From Bacteroidales bacterium (GTDB taxonomy: Bacteria > Bacteroidota > Bacteroidia > Bacteroidales > WCHB1-69): 15,305 nucleotides of DNA. Of this stretch, positions 5,778-12,337 are shown in pieces. Made by a program: the position numbers and the translations under genes. The notes under the pieces are model-generated. The model did not search any database, was not told the origin of the DNA, and saw only the letters and a list, made by a program, of their open reading frames with translations. The stretch lies in NCBI GenBank assembly GCA_031257735.1, contig JAIROC010000168.1:1-15305 (forward strand), in the 5' to 3' direction. Position 1 is the stretch's first letter. Every line of letters starts with the position of its first letter.

Positions 5778-6950
5778 ATGAAATATATATTTTATTTATC
5801 AGTCACATGTATTCTTTTAAGCAGTTCCAGCTGTAAAATGACGGAACTGGTCAAAAGAAAAGAGATAACCTATAAAACGGGATTTGCACACAGAGGCATA
5901 AGCGGTGTTTTTTTTAATAAGGAAGACTCGACGGAATATGTTTATTTTGCAGCTTTTCTTCAACCCAAAAAACTTTCATTCTTTCCTGTTCTTGATGAAG
6001 AAACACCTAAAATAGAAATTCCGCTTGATTCCATCATGGACTGGAGAACTGTAAAAGGGATTGCTATTAAAAATTTGGATACAATTATTCTGGTTAATTC
6101 ATCAAGTATGTACTCTGCACGAAGCAAGATTACCTTTATTGATAGAAAAGGACATTGTTGGGAAAACTTGCATCTTGATGAAATGATACTTGCAGATGAA
6201 AACAAGTTTAAATATTCTTATTTTCTACCTTGCGATATTCCACTCAATTTTTTAGACAATGATATTGTTTTTTTTAATGCCAATAAATCATATAGAGAAG
6301 GGGATAGCGTCCCCAAAGATAATAAAGATTATCTTAAATATATCATCCCTTTAAGTCGACAGTCTAGTATTTTAATGAAGTTTAATACTAATACACATCA
6401 GTACCAACAAATATTATCCAATATTTGGAATATAGAATGTCCCGATACTAATTTATATATTGTGGGATTTCAATTTTCATTGGAAAATAATATTTTATTT
6501 ATTTATTCGCAGACAGGAAATAAACTCTATTTGTTGGATAAGGAAACGTTTGAAATAAATAAGGAAATAGAAATAAAATCACCTTATACAGGCATCGGTA
6601 AAGCGGCATGTTCTCTGGAAGACAGATATGAGTCTTATTATAATGATAATTATGGACGTTTACGATGGATTACTTACGATGAATATAATGAATTATATTA
6701 TGTTGCCTTTACACATGAAGTTAAAGATGTAAAAGACTATTCTATGAATTTTGAACATACAGCTTCTTTTTCTATTCAAATATATAATAAAGTGTTTAAA
6801 CAATTGGCAGAGCAGGTTTTTGATGGAAAAAAATACAATCCGAAACATTGCATAGTTACTTCAAAGGGTATGCTTATTGGACACAGTTCTGCAACAAAAG
6901 ATTATAGTCCTTATGAAATAAAATATGATTTATATGAAATTAAAAAGTAA
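5778..6950 (+). CDS. DUF4221-like beta-propeller lipoprotein
   Basis: A 390-aa lipoprotein with signal peptide MKYIFYLSVTCILLSSSSC (lipidated Cys19). The mature part is built of repeated beta-strand blocks such as 'EYVYFAAFLQPKKLSFF', 'NILFIYSQTGNKLYLLDKE', 'LYYVAFTHEV' and 'SIQIYNKVFKQLAEQVFDG'. The last third ('DNYGRLRWITYDEYNELYYVAF' with the following strands and 'GMLIGHSS') has the shape I know from Bacteroidetes DUF4221 and related 6-bladed-propeller-like lipoproteins. No catalytic motif is visible; it is likely a binding or sensing protein at the outer membrane. Its 3' end overlaps the start of the thioredoxin-like lipoprotein gene, so the two are probably translationally coupled. The family assignment is from memory of sequence pattern, not a search. 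Confidence 0.75.
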   Translation: MKYIFYLSVTCILLSSSSCKMTELVKRKEITYKTGFAHRGISGVFFNKEDSTEYVYFAAFLQPKKLSFFPVLDEETPKIEIPLDSIMDWRTVKGIAIKNLDTIILVNSSSMYSARSKITFIDRKGHCWENLHLDEMILADENKFKYSYFLPCDIPLNFLDNDIVFFNANKSYREGDSVPKDNKDYLKYIIPLSRQSSILMKFNTNTHQYQQILSNIWNIECPDTNLYIVGFQFSLENNILFIYSQTGNKLYLLDKETFEINKEIEIKSPYTGIGKAACSLEDRYESYYNDNYGRLRWITYDEYNELYYVAFTHEVKDVKDYSMNFEHTASFSIQIYNKVFKQLAEQVFDGKKYNPKHCIVTSKGMLIGHSSATKDYSPYEIKYDLYEIKK

Positions 6951-7440
6951 AATATACTTGTGTGTATTAGGTTTATTGTTTTTTACAAGTTGTCGAGGAC
7001 AAAACAAAACTGAAAACAAGAGCGAAAATAATACAACAATAGCAACTGATTATGAAAAACCGAAAAACTATCTGTTGATTTTATCGGACAGTCTTTCTTT
7101 GGAAAATTACGATGCGATTATATTTTTATCTGAGAAGGGGGGGTGTCCTACTTGTAATAAAGTTTTTTCAGATTTTATACAGCAGAGCCTTTTAAATCAA
7201 GATAATATTTTAATTATTGTCAACGCAAAGGGAGAAAAAATAGATATTTATCCTTATTTATCCGATGCTGTGTCTAATGTTATTACTGATTATACAAACG
7301 ATTTTTATCGTTTAAACCTGATACGGGGTTCAGGAATAATATTGTTGAAAGAGAATGATATAAGTGAAGTACATTCGATAAATATCAATGAAATAAATAA
7401 ACAATTGGGACTAATAAGAGATTTACAACAAACAAAATAA
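6934..7440 (+). CDS. Thioredoxin-like lipoprotein with CPTC motif
   Basis: A 168-aa protein. It has a lipoprotein signal peptide (KIYLCVLGLLFFTSC, Cys20), a low-complexity Asn/Lys/Glu/Thr linker (residues 21-40), then a domain with a hydrophobic strand 'YDAIIFLSEKGG' leading into Cys71-Pro-Thr-Cys74 at the start of a helix. That is the position of the redox pair in thioredoxin-fold proteins. A later strand, 'SGIILLKEND', is also compatible with the fold. It would act in the periplasm or on the outer membrane as a thiol-disulfide protein. The start at 6934 is preferred over 6925 because it gives a typical MKLKSK start. The start lies inside the last codons of the propeller gene (17-nt overlap), so a shared job is likely. 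Similarity to TlpA/ResA is only in the fold pattern. Confidence 0.75.
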   Translation: MKLKSKIYLCVLGLLFFTSCRGQNKTENKSENNTTIATDYEKPKNYLLILSDSLSLENYDAIIFLSEKGGCPTCNKVFSDFIQQSLLNQDNILIIVNAKGEKIDIYPYLSDAVSNVITDYTNDFYRLNLIRGSGIILLKENDISEVHSININEINKQLGLIRDLQQTK

Positions 7441-7512
7441 TGTAAATGAATTTTCGAAAAAAAACAAACCAACAAATATTTTTTGACAGAATATTTTTAA
7501 TGGCTATAAGGA

Positions 7513-7627
7513 ACAGCCTGTCTGTCCCTGATAAAATAGAAAAAGGGGGCAGCGAACATAAACAAATGAAGAAAATAATTTTGGGCTTATTAGCCCTTGT
7601 AATAATAGGAAGTGCAGTGTTTTTTGC
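7513..7627 (+). repeat. 115-bp leader and signal-peptide repeat, copy 2
   Basis: Identical at every base to 5086-5200. In this copy the hairpin at the left boundary is broken: the left arm reads GGCTAT with a shifted spacer. This means the exchange or duplication endpoint lies at or in that hairpin. An AT-rich weak hairpin, AAATATT/AATATTT (7474-7496), precedes it and may end transcription of the upstream gene. Confidence 0.95.
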
Positions 7628-8135
7628 CTGTAAAAAGGAAAGTGATGTAATTGAGAAACAAGATATATTAGTTATTAAACAACAGAAAGCACCTGTTCCC
7701 GGAGATGGAGCAAATGGTTTTTGTGTTTGGTGGACAGATAAAAAAGGGGATAAACATGCAGCTTATGCAGAATGGGAAGGAAAAGGTCATGTCGCACGAG
7801 AAGACAGAGATCATAAATTTGATGCTGACGTTAAATGTTTTGGTAGTGGCTTATGTAAATTCAAAGCCGGCATAACATCTGTTGCTATAGATCTAAATGA
7901 AAATAATTTTTCTCTCATTTATCTGAATGACAAAGGAAATTATTTTATTGAAGTATCTGTAAACGAAAATATTCTTCGTGAAGAATTCTTTGAAATAGAA
8001 GAAGAAGAAAAATATATTGATGATTTCGGTAATACATTCAAAATATCTCAAGGAAAATACCCATTTGATGAAACTATAGGTAAACAAGGTGGATATATCC
8101 TGCCGATTGAAGTTCAAATAGAGAATTTTCAATAA
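7566..8135 (+). CDS. Second lipoprotein with the shared leader
   Basis: A 189-aa lipoprotein with the same signal peptide and lipidated Cys22 as the gene at 5139. The frame is open further upstream (to 7446), but the conserved leader and signal peptide show that 7566 is the start. The mature protein differs: a tryptophan- and histidine-containing part ('GFCVWWTDKKGDKHAAYAEW'), then Cys91-x5-Cys97, strand-rich blocks 'FSLIYLNDKGNYFIEVSV', an acidic run 'EEFFEIEEEEKY', and the end 'YILPIEVQIENFQ'. Equal length and a similar ending ('ILP(V/I)xxxIE') hint that it is a far-diverged paralog of 5139, but the middle cannot be aligned by eye. A terminator follows the stop closely. Function is unknown. 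Confidence 0.85.
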   Translation: MKKIILGLLALVIIGSAVFFACKKESDVIEKQDILVIKQQKAPVPGDGANGFCVWWTDKKGDKHAAYAEWEGKGHVAREDRDHKFDADVKCFGSGLCKFKAGITSVAIDLNENNFSLIYLNDKGNYFIEVSVNENILREEFFEIEEEEKYIDDFGNTFKISQGKYPFDETIGKQGGYILPIEVQIENFQ

Positions 8136-8145
8136 TGTATAAATC

Positions 8146-8181
8146 AAAGGTCGAGATGAATTATTGCATTTCGACCTTTTT
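8146..8181 (+). terminator. Intrinsic terminator after the second lipoprotein
   Basis: AAAGGTCGAGATG (8146-8158) pairs with CATTTCGACCTTT (8167-8179) over 13 bp with one G-U pair and an 8-nt loop. A run of five T (8177-8181) forms the end of the stem and tail. It begins 11 nt after the stop at 8135, so the next gene needs its own transcription start or read-through. Confidence 0.85.
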
Positions 8182-8203
8182 AATAAAATCGAAAATAAAA
8201 AAA

Positions 8204-8911
8204 ATGAAAAAAATAAAATTAATACTGTTTATTATTGTTAGCCAATTATTATTGGTTGCTTGTACAAGTTTTGGATTTATTTCTCAGAGAAGTGAATATT
8301 TTGAGACAAAGCACGGCGGTTATTCGCTTTTATCTGACAGTGAAAAAACAAATATTGTTTTTCTTATGGCAGAAGACACATTGCCGATTTTTTTTGATTC
8401 AACAAAATTTTATGCTATTTCTGCTTTACATCTAAAAGATTATTTATCAAAGTATGACAGTTGTTTGATATATATATGGAATGATCTTTGCGGCGCTTCG
8501 CTTTGTTTTTCTCCACTTGTTTATCAACAATACTGTAATATTCATGGATACAAATTTGTTTTTATACCCAGAGGTTATTATTACGTGCAATTTGTACAAA
8601 ACTTTAATACAAATGTAGATTACCCTTATTTTTGTATAAATTCTTTTTACTATAAAAAAGCAAATACTCGTAATTATTTGTATGCTTTTGAAAAGGATTT
8701 ATTTGGGAAAAAGGAGTTTGGTAATCTTAAATATACTGATAAATGGGCTCGTTTGTGGATATATAAAGAGGGGAAGTTTTATGAAGCAAGTAAACAATTA
8801 ATCATGGACTTTAACGAATTAGAATCTATTGCGAATAATACAAAAACAATAAAAACAAATAGAACAATTATAAAATCATGGAAATGGGAAAAAGAATCTG
8901 TAATTAAATAA
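8204..8911 (+). CDS. Thioredoxin-fold-like lipoprotein with CX4C
   Basis: A 235-aa lipoprotein starting MKKIKLILFIIVSQLLLVAC (lipidated Cys20). The frame is open back to 8135, but that part would translate through the terminator, so the ATG at 8204 is chosen. The mature part has a strand, 'YDSCLIYIWNDLCG', running into Cys96-x4-Cys101 at the start of a likely helix, then 'YKFVFIPRGYY' and a 'YPYFC' segment where a thioredoxin fold would place its cis-proline. It ends with strand-like 'WARLWIYKEGKFYEA'. This resembles a TlpA-type fold with the usual CXXC replaced by CX4C, so redox activity is uncertain. Cys87, Cys111 and Cys144 add further candidate disulfide partners. No close family is recognised, and no promoter is obvious between the terminator and the start. 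Confidence 0.7.
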   Translation: MKKIKLILFIIVSQLLLVACTSFGFISQRSEYFETKHGGYSLLSDSEKTNIVFLMAEDTLPIFFDSTKFYAISALHLKDYLSKYDSCLIYIWNDLCGASLCFSPLVYQQYCNIHGYKFVFIPRGYYYVQFVQNFNTNVDYPYFCINSFYYKKANTRNYLYAFEKDLFGKKEFGNLKYTDKWARLWIYKEGKFYEASKQLIMDFNELESIANNTKTIKTNRTIIKSWKWEKESVIK

Positions 8912-8931
8912 TAATGTAATTGATTTCTTTA

Positions 8932-9075
8932 ATGGCAGATAAAGAAAATCGAATGAAATTGGAATGTTTTCTTATGGATGACAGTACATCTATTATTCGA
9001 CCTAAACCATGGCATAACCTCTGTGAGTCAAATTTAAGTGAAATAGATTTTAATAAAATAGATAAATGTAATTGA
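8932..9075 (+). CDS. Possible small ORF, 47 aa
   Basis: ATG at 8932 to TGA at 9073-9075 gives 47 residues (MADKENRMKLECFLMDDSTS...) that are polar and acidic without signal peptide or membrane span. Composition looks protein-like, with 'IIRPKPWHNLCESNLSEIDF' in the middle. There is no clear ribosome binding site or promoter. It could be a real small gene, or the surviving piece of a longer gene lost during rearrangement at the right edge of the lipoprotein block. I do not recognise it. Confidence 0.25.
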   Translation: MADKENRMKLECFLMDDSTSIIRPKPWHNLCESNLSEIDFNKIDKCN

Positions 9076-9076
9076 G

Positions 9077-9141
9077 GTGAAAAAAAGTGTTTATATTTTT
9101 GTGTACTGTGTGTGTTGTTTTGTTCCTGTAAAACTCTATGA
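9077..9141 (+). pseudogene. Decayed lipoprotein signal peptide
   Basis: GTG at 9077 reads VKKSVYIF, and after a 2-nt shift in the GT-rich run near 9101 the frame continues VLCVLFCSCKTL before a TGA at 9139. Joined, these form a normal lipoprotein signal peptide with a lipobox cysteine followed by Lys. Nothing coding follows. It looks like the 5' end of another lipoprotein gene, inactivated by dinucleotide slippage and truncated, left at the right boundary of the block. Short length keeps confidence low. Confidence 0.35.
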
Positions 9142-9188
9142 TTATTTGTAGAATTTTTCAGGCAACTTCCATGTGCTGTCAAAACTTG

Positions 9189-9233
9189 TACGCAATAATT
9201 TTTCAAAAACGATTGAATAAAAGGTGTATCTTT
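9189..9233 (+). repeat. Right copy of the 45-bp direct repeat
   Basis: Identical to 4277-4321. Here the final base of the -7 box lies just outside the repeat and is G, completing TATCTTTG. The repeat therefore ends one base short of a functional-looking box and 25 bp before the gpsA start codon. Confidence 0.9.
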
Positions 9234-9234
9234 G
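9202..9234 (+). promoter_or_regulatory. gpsA promoter with overlapping dyad
   Basis: TATCTTTG at 9227-9234 is an exact TAnnTTTG box 23 nt before the ATG, giving a very short leader. The -33 region is not a clear TTTG. The dyad TTCAA-N6-TTGAA (9202-9217), partly extended by flanking T and A runs, lies just upstream of the -7 box, where a regulator could bind. The dyad is also present in the orphan left repeat. Confidence 0.6.
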
Positions 9235-9257
9235 CACAATAGTTTTTAAAATCAAAA

Positions 9258-10265
9258 ATGGATTATCATTCAAAACATAAAGTTGCAGTTATAGGAGGTG
9301 GAAGTTGGGCTACCGCAATCATAAAAATTCTAACAACGAATTTATCAACCGTTTATTGGTGGGTGAGAGAGCCTGAAATAGAAGACGGCATAAAAACAAA
9401 TGGTCGAAATCCGCTCTATTTAAGTTCCGTATTGCTAAATAATAAACATATACGTATCTCTACTAACCTCAAACACATCATTGAAAAAGCGGATACATTA
9501 ATATTGGTAACTCCTTCCGCATTTGTTTATTCAACGCTGTCTGTTGTGGCAAAGAAAAATCTACAGAAAAAACATATTGTCTCCGCAATAAAGGGAATTG
9601 TCCCAGAACGTATGGAAACAATATCTTCTTTTATCACACAATATTTTGGCATTTCCAATGAACAGTTTTGTATTATAAGCGGTCCCTCACATGCAGAAGA
9701 AATCGCCTCCGAAAAATTAACCTGTCTTACTTCAGCTTCTATTAATGTAGAATTTGCTCAATATGTCGCATCAATTTTCACAACAAATTATGTGAGCGTA
9801 CATACTTCTTCCGACATGCAAGGTATTGAATTTTCTATTGTTTTAAAAAATATTTATGCGTTGGCAGGGGGACTATTAAAAGGTACAGACGTTGGAGATA
9901 ATCTATTAGCCGTATTCAACACCAATTGCATGAACGAAATGGTTCACTTTATCGAAACAGTATTTCCTGATACTAACCGAAACGTATTTACGGCCCCCTA
10001 TTTAGGTGATTTCTTAGTTACTGCATATTCGCAATACAGTCGTAATCGTTCTTTTGGCATGATGATTGGCAAAGGATATTCTGTTCGTACTGCCCAATTA
10101 GAAATGAAAATGGTTGCAGAAGGTTTTCACGCTGTCCGTTGTATACATGAGTTAAATATTGATTACAAAGTAAATATTCCCATCATCGAAGCCGTATACC
10201 GAATTTTATATGAAAATGCATCCCTGAAATTCGAAATGCAGAAACTGTTGAAACTAATGAAATAA
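9258..10265 (+). CDS. gpsA: Glycerol-3-phosphate dehydrogenase [NAD(P)+]
   Basis: A complete 335-aa GpsA. It reduces dihydroxyacetone phosphate to sn-glycerol 3-phosphate, the backbone for phospholipid synthesis, in the cytoplasm. The Rossmann motif 'VIGGGSWATA' is at residues 11-20, 'AIKG' at 110-113, 'ISGPSHAEE' at 140-148, 'LKNIYALAGG' with the expected catalytic lysine (Lys197), and the helical C-terminal domain with 'APYLGDFLVTAYSQYSRNRSFG' at 246-267. The length is usual for the family. The start lies just downstream of the promoter in the 45-bp repeat. No neighbour on either side is functionally linked. Confidence 0.97.
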   Translation: MDYHSKHKVAVIGGGSWATAIIKILTTNLSTVYWWVREPEIEDGIKTNGRNPLYLSSVLLNNKHIRISTNLKHIIEKADTLILVTPSAFVYSTLSVVAKKNLQKKHIVSAIKGIVPERMETISSFITQYFGISNEQFCIISGPSHAEEIASEKLTCLTSASINVEFAQYVASIFTTNYVSVHTSSDMQGIEFSIVLKNIYALAGGLLKGTDVGDNLLAVFNTNCMNEMVHFIETVFPDTNRNVFTAPYLGDFLVTAYSQYSRNRSFGMMIGKGYSVRTAQLEMKMVAEGFHAVRCIHELNIDYKVNIPIIEAVYRILYENASLKFEMQKLLKLMK

Positions 10266-10345
10266 ATAGCAAATTTATAAAATGTCTTTATCTCCCGTAT
10301 TTCTTCAGAAGAAAATTACATACACAGTATACAAAGAATTATTTG

Positions 10346-10353
10346 TACATTTG
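10346..10353 (+). promoter_or_regulatory. -7 box upstream of ldcA, with a long leader
   Basis: TACATTTG fits TAnnTTTG and lies 99 nt before the ldcA ATG. No clear TTTG is found 19-21 nt upstream. The leader holds three tiny ORFs: MKK (10369), MSIYKSS (10382) and MKYSLEK, the last two overlapping through ATGA. Whether they are translated cannot be judged here. Confidence 0.5.
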
Positions 10354-10452
10354 CAAAATAATTACAGAATGAAAAAATAGCATGTCTATATATAAATCAT
10401 CATGAAATATTCTCTTGAGAAATAAATTATTAATCCGTTTAAAATCGAATGA

Positions 10453-11358
10453 ATGATGGACTTACTTCAAAAAAATGATACAATCAGAATAATAGCTCCT
10501 GCACGTAAAATCCTTATAGAAGAATTGAAATATAGCGTACAGTTATTGAAAAATTTGGATTATCATGTTGAATTTGGAAAGAATTTATTCGGTCAATATT
10601 ATCAATTTTCAGGAACGGACAAAGAAAGAATTTTGGATTTTCAAGAAGCGCTTGATGATAAAAAAGTAAAAGCTATTTGGTGTGCCAAAGGTGGTTATGG
10701 AAGTATTCGTGTGATAGACCATTTGGATTTTTCTACTTTTGCTCTTCATCCCAAATGGATATGTGGTTACAGTGATATGACCGTTTTTCATGTCTGTATA
10801 AATACGGTAATTCATTGTCCATCCATACACGCAACCATGCCCGGTTCTATTCAGGGAGGCGAAATGGATATAAATTCATTTAATACCTTGATGGAAATAC
10901 TTCAAAAAGGAAAAATCTCCTATTCTATTCCTGCACATCCTCTCAACAGAAAAGGAAAGACAACAGGAATATTATGTGGTGGTAATCTTTCTGTTTTGTA
11001 TGCTCTTAATGGTTCTGTTACAGAATTGCAAACAGAAAATAAAATCCTTTTCATAGAAGATTTGGATGAATACCTGTATCATATCGACAGAATGATGATT
11101 TGTTTGAAACGCGCAGGAAAACTGAATAAACTTGCAGCCTTAATTGTTGGAGGAATGACTGACATGCACGATAATATTGTTCCTTACGGAAAAACGGCAG
11201 AAGAAATTATTATGGAACATGTTTCTGAATATGATTATCCTGTTTGTTTTGGGTTTCCTGCGGGACATATTCCTGATAACAGAGCTTTAATCATGGGGGG
11301 ATATGGAAAATTGGATGTAAACAGTGAAAATGTAACTCTTCAAATGACAGCAATATGA
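10453..11358 (+). CDS. LD-carboxypeptidase, peptidase family S66
   Basis: A 301-aa muramoyltetrapeptide carboxypeptidase of the LdcA type. It removes the terminal D-alanine from tetrapeptides of recycled murein by an L,D cleavage. The catalytic Ser-Glu-His set is visible as Ser107 in 'ICGYSDMT', Glu202 in 'FIEDLDEYLYHIDRM' and His272 in 'GFPAGHIPDNRA'. 'WCAKGGYGSIR' near 76-86 and 'GILCGGNLSVL' near 172-182 are also typical. There is no signal peptide, so it is cytoplasmic as expected for recycling. Two adjacent in-frame ATGs (10453, 10456) are possible starts. Its stop overlaps the next gene's start in ATGA, so it heads an operon of four genes. Confidence 0.95.
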   Translation: MMDLLQKNDTIRIIAPARKILIEELKYSVQLLKNLDYHVEFGKNLFGQYYQFSGTDKERILDFQEALDDKKVKAIWCAKGGYGSIRVIDHLDFSTFALHPKWICGYSDMTVFHVCINTVIHCPSIHATMPGSIQGGEMDINSFNTLMEILQKGKISYSIPAHPLNRKGKTTGILCGGNLSVLYALNGSVTELQTENKILFIEDLDEYLYHIDRMMICLKRAGKLNKLAALIVGGMTDMHDNIVPYGKTAEEIIMEHVSEYDYPVCFGFPAGHIPDNRALIMGGYGKLDVNSENVTLQMTAI

Positions 11359-12335
11359 ACAGTTATGCACAAAGAAAAAAAGAAAATATTCCTTTGCAGC
11401 GATATCTCTTACTTATTATTTTTGTCTGCTGCATAATCAAGATATGGAATACGGAACAGACAGGAAATGAATTATGGATAGATAACTGTTTCCCCTTTCT
11501 GTATGTAAAATCATGGGTATATAAATTGATCACCTGTATTCTTTTTAGTATGAATGTTTTTTTCATAACACTGTTCTTACGTCGGTTGTTATTGACAGGT
11601 CGTAACAATCATTCTGTTTCGTTTTTATATATGCTATTTTGTTTTGTATTTCCACAAACACTGACTTTATGGAGCATGACTGTTGGAGTATCCTTTATTA
11701 TAGGGATGTTTTTATCATTGTTTGATTTAAATGAAACAAATGCAAAGTCAAAAACTTTTATGTATGGAATATTGTGCGGATTGTTGTCATTGATATATTT
11801 GCCTTGCGTACTCTTTCTTTCTTTTTTATATGTCGTAATTATAAGGGAAAAGTTATATCGTTTTCGATTATTTGTTTTACCTGTTGCAGGTCTGATACTT
11901 GTTTATCTTTATTTGGTTTCAGGCTTTTATTTGTTTGACAGAATGGATATGATGTGCGATTTTCAAACAATTACTCAATCGAAAATCGATATTTCGTTCG
12001 AAAACATGTTCAATTTTTTAACTTCAATAGATGTTTTCTTTTTGTTGATAATAACAATATTACTTGGTTTATTGGCTTTTTTCGGCATATTACTTAGAGC
12101 GGGAACTGAGGTTATTTATAAACGAAAAAAATATTATCTCTTAGTCATTCTTTTGTTATTTCAGAGTGTATTTACGTTGTTTTTTCATATACCCTATTCA
12201 ATCATGGCGCAAGTATCAATAATTTTATTATCTATTTTGATTTGTATGTCTATGTTGTATACAAAAAAGAAGACGTTATACATGATATTTTATCTTATTT
12301 TATTTGGGATTTCATTTTTCATTCATTTTTTGTAG
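11355..12335 (+). CDS. Polytopic inner-membrane protein
   Basis: A 326-aa protein with roughly nine or ten hydrophobic segments, for example near residues 17-36, 56-77, 105-122, 133-163, 170-192, 222-250, 260-282 and 285-325. The short loops are rich in Lys and Arg ('REKLYRFR', 'YKRKKYY', 'YTKKKT'). The architecture resembles Bacteroidetes DUF6427-type membrane proteins, but I am not sure of this. No catalytic or transport motif is recognised. Translation is coupled to ldcA by the ATGA overlap, and the RNase HII gene starts 2 nt after its stop, so it is firmly inside the operon. Confidence 0.85.
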   Translation: MNSYAQRKKENIPLQRYLLLIIFVCCIIKIWNTEQTGNELWIDNCFPFLYVKSWVYKLITCILFSMNVFFITLFLRRLLLTGRNNHSVSFLYMLFCFVFPQTLTLWSMTVGVSFIIGMFLSLFDLNETNAKSKTFMYGILCGLLSLIYLPCVLFLSFLYVVIIREKLYRFRLFVLPVAGLILVYLYLVSGFYLFDRMDMMCDFQTITQSKIDISFENMFNFLTSIDVFFLLIITILLGLLAFFGILLRAGTEVIYKRKKYYLLVILLLFQSVFTLFFHIPYSIMAQVSIILLSILICMSMLYTKKKTLYMIFYLILFGISFFIHFL

Positions 12336-12337
12336 TC

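Noticed and set aside
7446..7565. N-terminal extension of the second leader-sharing lipoprotein
   Set aside because: It would bury the signal peptide and translate the untranslated leader that is conserved with the first copy.
8135..8203. N-terminal extension of the CX4C lipoprotein
   Set aside because: It would be translated through the terminator hairpin, and the ATG at 8204 gives a complete lipoprotein signal peptide.
4277..9233. Calling the block a transposon or integrative element
   Set aside because: No transposase, integrase, tRNA target or terminal inverted repeat is visible. Only the direct repeat is seen, so it is reported as a bounded block.
8904..9239. Minus-strand 111-aa ORF opposite the 47-aa ORF
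   Set aside because: It starts inside the gpsA promoter and runs antisense through degenerate AT-rich DNA without domain or signal peptide.
12242..12337. N-terminal extension of RNase HII
   Set aside because: It lies inside the preceding membrane-protein gene, and the family length and motifs fit the ATG at 12338.
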